From assembly GCA_004295245.1 (NCBI GenBank), contig REAR01000057.1, forward strand, positions 21,240 to 85,239: a stretch of 64,000 nt of DNA, given 5' to 3'. Below are positions 11,624-20,604 of this stretch, piece after piece. A program made the translations under genes and the position numbers. Under the pieces are notes generated by a model. It worked only from the letters and a program-made list of their open reading frames with translations. It was not told the DNA's origin and did no database searches. Position 1 is the first letter of the stretch. Each line of letters starts with the position of its first letter. This stretch comes from Sphingobacteriales bacterium (GTDB taxonomy: Bacteria; Bacteroidota; Bacteroidia; Chitinophagales; Chitinophagaceae).

Positions 11624-14600
11624 ATGAAAAAGGAATTAACACAGAAGCGGCGTATAAATAATGGGGCATATCTTTCTATTACAGTATTTCTCTTTTTGTG
11701 GAGCGTACAGGCAAATGCACAGCGTCCAGAACTAATTATCCCTGCCACGCATTCTGCACGGTCTGTAATTGTTTCTCCTGATGAAAAGTGGTTGGCGTCT
11801 GCTGCAGAAGACGGTATAAAACTATGGGATTATAAGACCGGTAATCTTATTAAAAATCTGGCACCTGGCAGTAATAACAATGAGCGGTTTAATAATGGGC
11901 GTATTACAATGGCAATAGATGCCAGCAGCAAACAATTGGCCATGTATGTAGCCGATACATTGTACCTTTTTAACCTTGAGGCCTTTCAGTATACACACCA
12001 AATAGCATTAAAAGGAGACCGAACTGCATTTACGTTTTCAAAAGAAGGCTCGGTAATATATGCCGGCGGAGAATATCCGGAAGATTATGATAACCGCATA
12101 CTGGAGAAAATAGATTTGCAAACCGGAAACGTAACCTTATTGCAAACCTTTTATCTGAAAACACCTGCCACACACCAGATTACCCGATTAATATTAAAAT
12201 CAGATGAAAAAGAAATGATGGTGTATGACGCCATTATGGGTACATGGCTGATTGATATGAATGCTAATAAGGTTAAGAAATTTTTTAACGATAAGCTAAA
12301 CTATTTGCCTTTTGATTATTTGCCCAACGGCAACTTGCTAACCTTTGCAGGCCGACAAGAACGTGTGTTATATATGCAGGAACAGGATGCTAAAACATAT
12401 GCAGTAGTTAAAAAGTCAAAGGCTTTGTTTAAATCAGATCCGGATATTAATGCAATAGATTATGTAATTACTTTTTATAGCGGTACTGGTAAGTATGGTT
12501 TGTATTATCAGAATGATTTTATACATTTTAATACTGTAAGTTTTTCTGCAAGCCCTAAAATGGAAATGCCTAAACGGGATAAGTATGGCTGGATAGATAA
12601 TCGCACCATTGCATTAGCTCCTTCTGGCAATCAGTATGTATTGGGGCTTGAAATGGAAAAATGTAGTGCTATTACGCATCAAACGCTCTCTCATTTTGGA
12701 GAATTTCCTTTAGACTCATATATTCAATTTGTATTTAAGCATATGGATGGAGTATGTTTAAAAGACCGCGTCTTAACATTTGAACATGGAGTATTTAATT
12801 TAAGACTAGTAGACCCACTCTCCAGTACTGCCAAGATTGATTATTCTGATTTTTTATACCGGCTAACCAAAGATGGTAAAACAGGCTTTTTGTATAGCCA
12901 GGAATATGGTTTGTTTCGCTTTGATCCGAATAAAGCTAAAATAGAGTACGAAGCCATTGCCAAAGTGGCTAACCTGAACAAGCGGTTTGTAGGCATGCAG
13001 GTTTTTGATGCCCATAACCTGTTGGCCCTTATTGGCGATGAAGGTATTTATGTGATGGAACTGAGCACATTGAAACTCTTATACATTGTAGACATACCTT
13101 TTGGTCTTGAATATATTTTATATGAACGTTTAGATAAGTATTGTGATATCTCTCCCGATAAATCAAAAATGATTTTGTTTGCAGAGCAGCGGGAGGGAGA
13201 TAGTGCTATTATATCCTGTGTAGACTTAAATAATCGCAATGAGATATGGCAATATGTTTCTGATGATGTAAATAACCTACGCTTTACTGATGATGGTAAG
13301 CAACTGATGTTTAGCTGCCGCGATAAACTTTATTATCTGGATGCTGCTAATGGCCAAGAAATTGGTAAAACAATTGAGTTGCCTGCTACTACTCATGCCA
13401 CCATTATCTCCCCATCAGGCAAAAGAGCGGCTATACAAATACCAGTTGATACCAATGTGAGTGCCGGATATAATATTGGAGTTATTGATGTGGCAAACCG
13501 TAAAACACAAGGCGTAATTACCGGTACCGGAGATTTTGTATCAGGCCTGGTATTTGTAAAAAATGAACGCTATATGCTGAGCGAGGAATACGGGGGACTT
13601 TGTTTTTGGGATATGGAAAAACAACGGCAGATTGGCAAACTATATCTTTTTGAAAACTCAGCTGAATGGATACTAGTTACTCCCGACGGAAGATTTGATG
13701 CAACCGAAGGCGCACTAAAAAAAATGTATTATACAAAGGGTAAAGAAATAATACCATTAGAAAGTTTGTATGAGAAATACTATGTACCTGGTTTATTAAA
13801 ACAGGTATGGGAAAACACCTTGCCCGAAGGATTGCCCGATATTGGTGAACTGAAATTACCACCCACTATTAAACTGTCTTTGCAAAATGCGGATAGGAAT
13901 TTGGTAGTTGCAGAAGATGTGCCGGTAATTAAATCAGAAAAACAACAGGTAACAATTATAGCAGCGGCAAATGGATTGCAGGATCTGGTTACAGAAATAA
14001 GATTATATCAAAATGGCAAGCTGGTACAAAGCACCCGTAACCTTACAGTAGAGGATGATAAAGGAGAGCAACAAATAAGCAGATCTTTTTCGGTGATATT
14101 AAATGCTGGTGAAAATAATTTTAAAGCCATTGCTATTAACAGTCAGCGTACAGAAAGTGTACCGGCAGAATTAATTGCCAATTATATACCGGCAGCTAAT
14201 GAAATAAAGCCAGTAATTAGTACAATCCAACTGCATATGGTAGTGGTGGGTATTAATGCATATAAAAACCCAAAGTATAATCTTAATTACGCCTTAGCAG
14301 ATGCCGCTGCATTTTCAACATCAATTAATGAAGGTGCCAGTACATTGTTTACAAAAATAAACACTGTTTTTTTAAAAGATGCAGAAGCTACCAAAGATGG
14401 ACTGCTGGCTGCATTTGAAAAAATTAAGGTCACAGCACAACCACAGGATTTATTTGTTTTTTATTACGCTGGCCATGGTGTTATAAATGATAAAAAGGAA
14501 TTTTTTTTAGTACCGCATGATGTTACACAATTATATGGCAATGATGATGCATTAGCACAAAAGGGAATTAGTGCTGCATTATTACAACAGGTAAGCAAAG

Positions 14601-14986
14601 AAATAAAAGCGCAGAAGCAGTTGTTTATTTTAGATGCCTGTCAGAGTGCTGGCGCATTAGAAACCTTAGCAGCTGCCCGTGGTGCAGCAGAAGAAAAAGC
14701 CATTGCACAATTAGCCCGTTCTACCGGCACACAATGGTTAACAGCTTCTGGCAGCGAACAATTTGCCTCAGAATTTTCGCAGCTGGGGCACGGCTCTTTT
14801 ACGTATTGTTTACTAGAAGCGTTTAAAGGTGCTGCAGATCAGGGCGATAAAAAATTAACAGTAAAAGAATTGGACGCCTACCTGCAAACTAAAGTGCCGG
14901 AAGTAACACAAAAATATAAAGGCACCCCACAGTATCCGGCCAGTTACAGCTATGGAAACGATTTTCCGATTATAATAATTAAATAA
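11624..14986 (+). CDS. Secreted WD40-like/caspase-like (C14) protein
   Basis: About 1120 residues from the ATG at 11624; a GTG two codons earlier is possible. A signal peptide covers about residues 1-34 (ending ANAQ). Residues 40-700 form a propeller-like region with WD40-type repeats (VIVSPDEKWLASAAEDGIKLWDY). A beta-rich section follows, with RNLVVAED (758-765) and RNLTVEDD (805-812). The C-terminal 250 residues are a caspase-like domain: VVVGINAYKNP, catalytic His951 in YYAGHG and Cys1006 in LDACQSAG. Both catalytic residues are present, so activity is expected, probably after Lys/Arg or Asp depending on the subfamily. It sits between the papain-like protease and a third secreted protein in an apparent operon. 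Confidence 0.88.
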   Translation: MKKELTQKRRINNGAYLSITVFLFLWSVQANAQRPELIIPATHSARSVIVSPDEKWLASAAEDGIKLWDYKTGNLIKNLAPGSNNNERFNNGRITMAIDASSKQLAMYVADTLYLFNLEAFQYTHQIALKGDRTAFTFSKEGSVIYAGGEYPEDYDNRILEKIDLQTGNVTLLQTFYLKTPATHQITRLILKSDEKEMMVYDAIMGTWLIDMNANKVKKFFNDKLNYLPFDYLPNGNLLTFAGRQERVLYMQEQDAKTYAVVKKSKALFKSDPDINAIDYVITFYSGTGKYGLYYQNDFIHFNTVSFSASPKMEMPKRDKYGWIDNRTIALAPSGNQYVLGLEMEKCSAITHQTLSHFGEFPLDSYIQFVFKHMDGVCLKDRVLTFEHGVFNLRLVDPLSSTAKIDYSDFLYRLTKDGKTGFLYSQEYGLFRFDPNKAKIEYEAIAKVANLNKRFVGMQVFDAHNLLALIGDEGIYVMELSTLKLLYIVDIPFGLEYILYERLDKYCDISPDKSKMILFAEQREGDSAIISCVDLNNRNEIWQYVSDDVNNLRFTDDGKQLMFSCRDKLYYLDAANGQEIGKTIELPATTHATIISPSGKRAAIQIPVDTNVSAGYNIGVIDVANRKTQGVITGTGDFVSGLVFVKNERYMLSEEYGGLCFWDMEKQRQIGKLYLFENSAEWILVTPDGRFDATEGALKKMYYTKGKEIIPLESLYEKYYVPGLLKQVWENTLPEGLPDIGELKLPPTIKLSLQNADRNLVVAEDVPVIKSEKQQVTIIAAANGLQDLVTEIRLYQNGKLVQSTRNLTVEDDKGEQQISRSFSVILNAGENNFKAIAINSQRTESVPAELIANYIPAANEIKPVISTIQLHMVVVGINAYKNPKYNLNYALADAAAFSTSINEGASTLFTKINTVFLKDAEATKDGLLAAFEKIKVTAQPQDLFVFYYAGHGVINDKKEFFLVPHDVTQLYGNDDALAQKGISAALLQQVSKEIKAQKQLFILDACQSAGALETLAAARGAAEEKAIAQLARSTGTQWLTASGSEQFASEFSQLGHGSFTYCLLEAFKGAADQGDKKLTVKELDAYLQTKVPEVTQKYKGTPQYPASYSYGNDFPIIIIK

Positions 14987-15018
14987 ACAACCCTTAATAA
15001 CACATAAATAATACAAGT

Positions 15019-16431
15019 ATGAATAAGTTTCTTTTGCTATTAGTAATGGTTTGTTTTGCTGCCTTTGGCACGGCACAGCAAAAACCTGTTACTCCGGCTA
15101 AGCCTGTAGCAGTAACCACGGCAACCAAACCACCAGTAATAGTTTCTACTAAAGAATTGAAAAAGCAATTAGAACGAAATTTTACACGCAAACGCTATAA
15201 AGCAGTATTAGCTATTGCAGATACCCTGTTGAAACGAAACAAGAAAGATGAAAATGCCTTTCGTAAAAAAGTATTCAGTAAAGTGTATTTAAAAATGGAT
15301 AAGTCGGCTATTGCAGATTTAAAAAATTTTTATAAAAATAAAGACACTGCAGCCACTATTATTGCCATAATACCTTACACGTTTGATTTTAAGAGTAAAA
15401 ACAGATCTGGTGATATTTACTATAAATCTGCTATGGCCTGGGCCCCTAAAAATGGCATCCCCTATATTTTATACGGTGCCGAACAAGCCGATAATGAAAT
15501 GATTGCGGAGTCTTTAGTTAATTCTGAAAAAGGGTTTAACCTGTTAAATGCCGAGTATAAAAAGTCTTTTGTAAGCAACTATGCAATGGTTTTATTTGGT
15601 GCATCAAAAAAAGAAGATGCTTATAAACTATTGGAAACCGAAATTACTAGCGGCAATACACAAGATGAAGTGGTAAGAACCTATTTTCAGTTTTTTGAAA
15701 AAGACAAGAAACTACAGGAAGGTATTGATAAGGCCAGCGCTTTTATAAAACAAAATCCGCTGGAAATTTTTTACACCCGCCGTGCTTTATTATACAGTGC
15801 CAACGGTAATGCAGATAAAGCATGTGAAGATGCCGGCACTATAGCACAAGAGTATAGCTTTGACTATTGGCAACGCCGCTTTGGCTGCGCAGAAGTAATG
15901 GCAGATGTTACGCCCATTCAGCAACGTACCTATATTTACGAAGTGCAGTTTCAGGGTAACACTTATGATTTTAGGGTAACCAACCCCATTATAGATATGG
16001 GCAAAGGCCTTTCTTTTAAATTTAAAATGACGGGAGATGTGGGCATTGGCGGATTAATAACTATTAGTAGGGAAGCAGCAGATACCGCCCATACACAAAA
16101 CAATCGTTTTGGAAACGGAGATTTGCAGTTAACCGATGTTACAACCGTTTGGGTAAGCAACGCCGTATTTAATGATATTAAAACCAAAGGAGAAACATTC
16201 ATTAACGCTGATCTTTATGGAGAAAAACAATACGAATTAATAAACGATGAGTATAATGATGATGATGAGTTTTATACCGTTAAAGTAGATGATAAAGACA
16301 AATACATCCGTTGTATTAAAATTGCTTCTAAAGATGGAGATGAAGAAATATGGATTAATGACGATCCAAAAAATCCATTGATTTTAAAAATGAAACTGAG
16401 CTTTTCAATTGAGCTGAAACAGGTTTTATAA
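15019..16431 (+). CDS. Secreted protein with TPR-like helical region, third gene of protease cluster
   Basis: A 470-residue protein with a signal peptide (about 1-19, ending GTAQ) and a Pro/Ala/Val-rich linker (20-42). Residues 45-300 look like a helical, TPR-like solenoid (RKRYKAVLAIADTLLKRNKKDENAF; ASAFIKQNPLEIFYTRRALLYSANGNADKACEDAGTIA). The C-terminal part (about 305-470) is beta-rich and acidic (NDEYNDDDEFYTV). No catalytic motif is visible. It starts 32 bases after the caspase-like gene and is closed by a strong terminator, so it is read as the last gene of the cluster, perhaps a scaffold or substrate-binding partner. That role is inference. Confidence 0.75.
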   Translation: MNKFLLLLVMVCFAAFGTAQQKPVTPAKPVAVTTATKPPVIVSTKELKKQLERNFTRKRYKAVLAIADTLLKRNKKDENAFRKKVFSKVYLKMDKSAIADLKNFYKNKDTAATIIAIIPYTFDFKSKNRSGDIYYKSAMAWAPKNGIPYILYGAEQADNEMIAESLVNSEKGFNLLNAEYKKSFVSNYAMVLFGASKKEDAYKLLETEITSGNTQDEVVRTYFQFFEKDKKLQEGIDKASAFIKQNPLEIFYTRRALLYSANGNADKACEDAGTIAQEYSFDYWQRRFGCAEVMADVTPIQQRTYIYEVQFQGNTYDFRVTNPIIDMGKGLSFKFKMTGDVGIGGLITISREAADTAHTQNNRFGNGDLQLTDVTTVWVSNAVFNDIKTKGETFINADLYGEKQYELINDEYNDDDEFYTVKVDDKDKYIRCIKIASKDGDEEIWINDDPKNPLILKMKLSFSIELKQVL

Positions 16432-16441
16432 TTTTTTTTGT

Positions 16442-16470
16442 AGCCCGGCTTTACCCAAAGCCGGGCTTTT
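16442..16470 (+). terminator. Terminator of the secreted protease cluster
   Basis: A perfect 11-bp GC-rich stem, AGCCCGGCTTT / AAAGCCGGGCT, with ACCC loop and TTT after it. The first arm of a dispersed repeat begins two bases later. Confidence 0.9.
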
Positions 16471-16471
16471 C

Positions 16472-16631
16472 TTGCGTCGCACACTTGTGCGGTAGAAAAA
16501 AACGCAGCCCTTTAAAGCATTTAGGGTATTTTTTTGCCATTTACTTTAACAAGTTTACGGTGCCTGAACCAAAGCTGCTATTTTGTTGTTTATACATGAA
16601 CAATGGTTTGCAGTACAAGTGTGCGACGCAA
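16472..16631. repeat. Dispersed repeat, inverted pair with long loop
   Basis: TTGCGTCGCACACTTGT (16472-16488) and its exact reverse complement (16615-16631) enclose 126 bases of unrecognised AT-rich DNA. It fills most of the gap before the gene at 16677. Confidence 0.88.
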
Positions 16632-16676
16632 CAATTGTTGCCACATTGCTAACTGCCGGCTACAAAAATAATTTCT

Positions 16677-17180
16677 ATGGCAAAAGCAAGTATTGAATTG
16701 GTAAATGCTTTGCGTATAACAGCACAGCGTTTAGAAAACGGGGCCGCATATTATTGGGGCCATCATGGTAGCTGTAACTGCGGCAATTTATTGCAGGTGG
16801 TGGCGCATATTGATGAAAAAGAAGTACTGCGCTATGCACATAGTGCAGTGGGGGAATGGACGGAAATTGCAGAAGAATACTGCGGTGTTACCAATGCACC
16901 GGTTAGTTATGTGTTAAGCAAGTTGCAGGAAATTGGTTTAACGCCTACTGATATACATAATATTGAATACCTGGAAGACCGCAACGTGTTAGCTGCATTG
17001 CCGGGCGGTTTTCGCTGGCTTAAAAGAAATGTACGGCAAGATGTGATTGCTTATTTTTATGCCTTTGCCCAATTGCTGGAAGATGAAATGGCGGCTTCTG
17101 TTAGTATAAACTGGGCAGCATTGATAAAACCAACAAACAACGCCGCCGCCGCTATGGCACCGGCAGCATCCTTTCAATAA
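16677..17180 (+). CDS. Conserved uncharacterised protein with HHGSCNCG motif
   Basis: A 167-residue protein without signal peptide, so cytosolic. Family not named, though the pattern is one I recall as widespread in Bacteroidota hypothetical proteins: an N-terminal helix (LRITAQRLENGAAYYWG), then HHGSCNCGNLLQ, and further on a Cys in EEYCGVT. The cluster of His and Cys residues could bind a metal or be redox active, but no fold was recognised. The C-terminal 25 residues are low-complexity Ala/Asn and probably disordered. It lies between a dispersed repeat and a phosphatase gene 61 bases downstream on the same strand. Confidence 0.72.
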   Translation: MAKASIELVNALRITAQRLENGAAYYWGHHGSCNCGNLLQVVAHIDEKEVLRYAHSAVGEWTEIAEEYCGVTNAPVSYVLSKLQEIGLTPTDIHNIEYLEDRNVLAALPGGFRWLKRNVRQDVIAYFYAFAQLLEDEMAASVSINWAALIKPTNNAAAAMAPAASFQ

Positions 17181-17241
17181 TTTTTTAGTTTTTTTAAGGG
17201 CACTAAGGTGTCTTTTAATACATTGCACTTTCAAAATAACA

Positions 17242-18639
17242 ATGTTTATGAGGAAGTGCTTTTTTCTTTCCTTGTTTGTAGGTTTACTGGGCATTGCCAA
17301 TGCGCAAAATAAATGGGTGGTGGCCGGCCCCATGCCGGGTTATGTTGAATTTCGTACTGCAAAAATTTGGGTAGAGCTGGGGGCAGGGGCTAAAAATGCA
17401 GCCATTAAATACTGGAAGGCGGATGCCCCAAAAGCAATACAAACAAAACCGTTTAGTGGCAACTTTAATAGCCACTTTAAAACAATACAAATTACTTTAA
17501 CAGATTTAGCAATCAATACAACCTATAATTACGAAATTATAGTAAATGATATGCCTACAAAAAAGGGAGGCAGTTTTACCACTACCAATTTGTGGCAATA
17601 CCAAAAACAGGTGCCCGAGTTTAGTTTTTTAACCGGAAGCTGCGCCTATTTTAATGAGCCGGGGTTTGATCGCTTATTTACAGATATGGTACTGCTGAAC
17701 CAACCAGCTATTCCGTATGGCGGCGACTCAACAATTTTTGAAACCATGGCAAAAGAAAAAGCAGCCTTTATGCTTTGGTTAGGCGATAACTGGTACACCC
17801 GCGATGCAGATTACGGCAGTGAATGGGGTTTGTGGTACAGGGCCCACCGCGACCGTAGTTTGCCAGTGCTGCAAAATTTTTTAAAGGCAATGCCGCATTA
17901 TGCCATTTGGGACGATCATGATTACGGCCCTAACGATGCAGATAAAAGTTACATACTAAAAGAGCAAAGCAGAGAAGTGTTTATGAATTACTGGGCAAAC
18001 CCAAGTTATGGATTAGGTGGCCAGGGCATTTACACTAAACTGGGGTATGCAGATTGTGATTTTTTCTTAATGGATGACCGTTGGTTTAGAAGCAGCGATT
18101 ATATGAATGCTTTTATTGATGGCAAGCCAAATGCAGAAAAAAGAATGTGGGGCCAACAGCAAATGGACTGGTTGAAAAACCAATTGTTGATGAGTAAGGC
18201 GCCATTTAAATTTATTGTTACCGGTAGCCAAACCTTAAACCCGGTATCAAAATCTGATTGCCTGCAGGACTACCCCATTGAGTATAACGAACTGATGGAT
18301 TTTTTTAAAACAGAAAAAATTAACGGGGTGCTTTTCTTAACCGGAGACCGGCACCACAGTGAAGTAATAAAAATGGAGCGGCAGGGACTCTATCCTTTAT
18401 ATGACATTACTTCTTCTCCGCTAACTTCTGGTGTAAGTAAAGTGCAGGGGCAAGAACTAACAAATGAGGCCCGCATAACCGGCACTTTAGTAGAGGCGCT
18501 GAATTATACCCGCATCAGTATTTCTGGTAAAGGAAGAGAGCGGGTGTTAAAAGCTGAATTTTTGGGCATAAACGGTGAGAAGTTAGCAGAATGGAGTGTT
18601 TCAGAAAATGAATTAAGGGTACCGCCAGTAATTAAATAA
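17242..18639 (+). CDS. PhoD-like alkaline phosphatase
   Basis: A 465-residue secreted metallophosphoesterase with a signal peptide (about 1-22, ending ANAQ). A fibronectin-like N-terminal section (about 25-115) is followed by the PhoD catalytic core: LTGSCAY, MLWLGDNWYTRDADYG, AIWDDHDYGPNDAD, FLMDDRWFR, and FLTGDRHHSEV near residue 370. These Asp, Asn and His residues bind the metal pair. PhoD enzymes hydrolyse phosphodiesters and monoesters outside the cell or in the periplasm, often for phosphate gain. The gene starts at ATG 17242; an ATG two codons on is possible. A small membrane protein gene follows after 15 bases. Confidence 0.9.
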   Translation: MFMRKCFFLSLFVGLLGIANAQNKWVVAGPMPGYVEFRTAKIWVELGAGAKNAAIKYWKADAPKAIQTKPFSGNFNSHFKTIQITLTDLAINTTYNYEIIVNDMPTKKGGSFTTTNLWQYQKQVPEFSFLTGSCAYFNEPGFDRLFTDMVLLNQPAIPYGGDSTIFETMAKEKAAFMLWLGDNWYTRDADYGSEWGLWYRAHRDRSLPVLQNFLKAMPHYAIWDDHDYGPNDADKSYILKEQSREVFMNYWANPSYGLGGQGIYTKLGYADCDFFLMDDRWFRSSDYMNAFIDGKPNAEKRMWGQQQMDWLKNQLLMSKAPFKFIVTGSQTLNPVSKSDCLQDYPIEYNELMDFFKTEKINGVLFLTGDRHHSEVIKMERQGLYPLYDITSSPLTSGVSKVQGQELTNEARITGTLVEALNYTRISISGKGRERVLKAEFLGINGEKLAEWSVSENELRVPPVIK

Positions 18640-18654
18640 TAAAAACAGTAGGTA

Positions 18655-19128
18655 ATGACAGTAAGTTTTTCTTACAACAAGAAACAGGTATTAGATGGAT
18701 TGCGAACGCATTTTTTTGGCCGTTCAGAAATACGTATTTTGTTTATCCTGATTAATGTATTTGCCATTTTATCGGCTGTGTTGTTTTTTTATAAGGTAAT
18801 ACAGCCAATGTCGTTTCTTGTTTTTTCTTTTTTATGGTTTATGCTTTGGCTAAGTGTGCGGGTGTTATTGCCTTTAAGTATTTATAAAAAGTCGCAAACA
18901 TTTCATGATAGTTTTATACTTAGTATGCAAGAGCATGGGGTACAGTTGGAAACAGAGAAGGGCAACCAGCATTGGAGTTGGGAACAGTTTAGTGCCTTTA
19001 AAGAAACCCTGTATTTTTTTCATTTGTATTTTGATACCCGTTCTTTTTTTATGGTACCAAAAGATGCTTTTGCTGATATAGCTCAACTACAGGAAGCACG
19101 TGAAATGCTTAAACAGAAAATTAAATAG
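18655..19128 (+). CDS. YcxB-like membrane protein
   Basis: A 157-residue protein with two membrane helices (about residues 27-47 and 52-75) and a cytosolic C-terminal domain. That domain contains HWSWEQFSAFKETLYFFHLYF followed by SFFMVPKDAF, the usual pattern of the YcxB-like domain. The function of the family is unknown. It follows the PhoD-like gene after 15 bases and probably shares its transcript. The next 241 bases (19129-19369) are AT-rich and hold nothing recognised. Confidence 0.75.
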   Translation: MTVSFSYNKKQVLDGLRTHFFGRSEIRILFILINVFAILSAVLFFYKVIQPMSFLVFSFLWFMLWLSVRVLLPLSIYKKSQTFHDSFILSMQEHGVQLETEKGNQHWSWEQFSAFKETLYFFHLYFDTRSFFMVPKDAFADIAQLQEAREMLKQKIK

Positions 19129-19369
19129 CGGCTATTTTAGTCGTAATTTTAACAATTGTTAGTTGCAAAAAAAACTGATGCAGATTAATTACAGGTAATG
19201 CAAACGTTATCGTTCTGCTGTAATGGCATTATCAGGTTTTTTGTAGCTAAAATAGCTTATCTTACCGCTTTGAGAAGCTTGCCATTTCTCACTGTAGGGA
19301 ACATTTTTTAATTTAAGATTTTTTGAATTTTCCGGCAGATACAAATATTAAACCGGTAGCACTTTTATT

Positions 19370-20458
19370 ATGTCTAAAGTAACGTTTAACAACAAGAACA
19401 GTGTTTTTTATAACACACTCAAAGCAAATGTAGACGCCTATTTTCAAGAGGCGGGTATTAAAAAAACAGGTAATTGGAAATTGTATAGTAAAACATTGAT
19501 ATTAATACCTGCAGCTGTAGCTATTTATATTTTGTTGTTAACGGTAACTATACCCACACTGCCTGCATTGGGGTTATGCATTGTTTTGGGTTTAATATTA
19601 GCCAGCATTGGTTTTAATGTAATGCACGATGCTTGTCATAGCAGCTACTCTTCTAAAAAGTGGGTAAATGAAGTAATGGGCTATTCTTTAAACGCCCTGG
19701 GGGGCAATGCCTTTATCTGGAAGTTCAAACACAATATTATTCATCATACCTATACCAATGTAGATGGTGTGGATGATGACATTGCCAAAAGCCCGTTGAT
19801 GCGCCAGTGCGCCTCTCAAAAATGGGTGCCGGCACACCGCTTTCAGCATATTTATGTTGTATTAGTTTATGCTATCTCTTCTTTTGCATGGGTTGCTATT
19901 ATGGATTTTAATAAATATTTCAAACAAAAAGTATTTACCACGCCGCTGCAAAAGATGAGTCTTAAAGAGCATATTCTTTTCTGGTTAAGTAAAGTATTGT
20001 ATATGGTTTTTTATGTAGCCATACCAGTAGCTGTAGTAGGTTGGGCAAAATGGGCCATTGCATATGCCGTAATGGAAATAGTAATGGGCTTGGTGCTTGC
20101 ATTAGTATTTCAACTGGCACATGTGGTTGAGCATGCAGAATTTGAAGCAGCAGCCGGCATGGATCATAAAACCATCGAAAACGAGTGGGCTATACACCAG
20201 GTTAAAACAACCGCTAATTTTGCACCGGGCAATTTTTTGGTTAATTGGTATGTAGGCGGCTTAAACTACCAGATAGAGCATCATTTGTTTCCAAGAATCA
20301 GCCACGTACACTACCCGGCGCTTAGCCCAATAGTGCAACAAACCTGTAAGGAGTTTAATATATTCTACAACTCAATACCTACAATGTCGGGTTCCATTGC
20401 TTCGCATTTTAGAATGATGAAGCAGTTAGGCGAGAAACCCACTGTTGCAATGGCATAA
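19370..20458 (+). CDS. Membrane fatty acid desaturase
   Basis: A 362-residue di-iron desaturase. The three His boxes are all present: HDACHS (about residue 86), HNIIHHTYTN (about 121) and QIEHHLF (about 303). Four or more membrane helices lie between them. The order and spacing fit the acyl-lipid/acyl-CoA front-end type (linoleoyl-CoA desaturase-like), without a fused cytochrome b5 domain. It introduces a double bond in membrane fatty acids using oxygen and an external electron donor. It is a single gene, followed by a hairpin and a repeat arm and then a converging gene. Confidence 0.92.
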   Translation: MSKVTFNNKNSVFYNTLKANVDAYFQEAGIKKTGNWKLYSKTLILIPAAVAIYILLLTVTIPTLPALGLCIVLGLILASIGFNVMHDACHSSYSSKKWVNEVMGYSLNALGGNAFIWKFKHNIIHHTYTNVDGVDDDIAKSPLMRQCASQKWVPAHRFQHIYVVLVYAISSFAWVAIMDFNKYFKQKVFTTPLQKMSLKEHILFWLSKVLYMVFYVAIPVAVVGWAKWAIAYAVMEIVMGLVLALVFQLAHVVEHAEFEAAAGMDHKTIENEWAIHQVKTTANFAPGNFLVNWYVGGLNYQIEHHLFPRISHVHYPALSPIVQQTCKEFNIFYNSIPTMSGSIASHFRMMKQLGEKPTVAMA

Positions 20459-20480
20459 ATTACCAAGTAACCAGTATTGG

Positions 20481-20527
20481 TCCCGAACATTCGGGATTAT
20501 AGCAGCATTCTTGCGTCGCACACTTCA
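20481..20527. repeat. Hairpin plus dispersed repeat left arm
   Basis: A 7-bp stem TCCCGAA / TTCGGGA (20481-20496) is followed by AGCAGCATTC and then TTGCGTCGCACACTTCA (20511-20527). The same order (hairpin-like GTCCCGA segment, AGCAT, repeat core) recurs near 50010, so the hairpin may belong to a longer form of the element. It lies between converging genes and may also end transcription. Confidence 0.75.
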
Positions 20528-20604
20528 GCAGTTGTGCCAATGCAGGCTACACAAACAATTATTACAGGTAAAAAAAATTATTGTAATAAGATTTCAAGAC
20601 AGAA

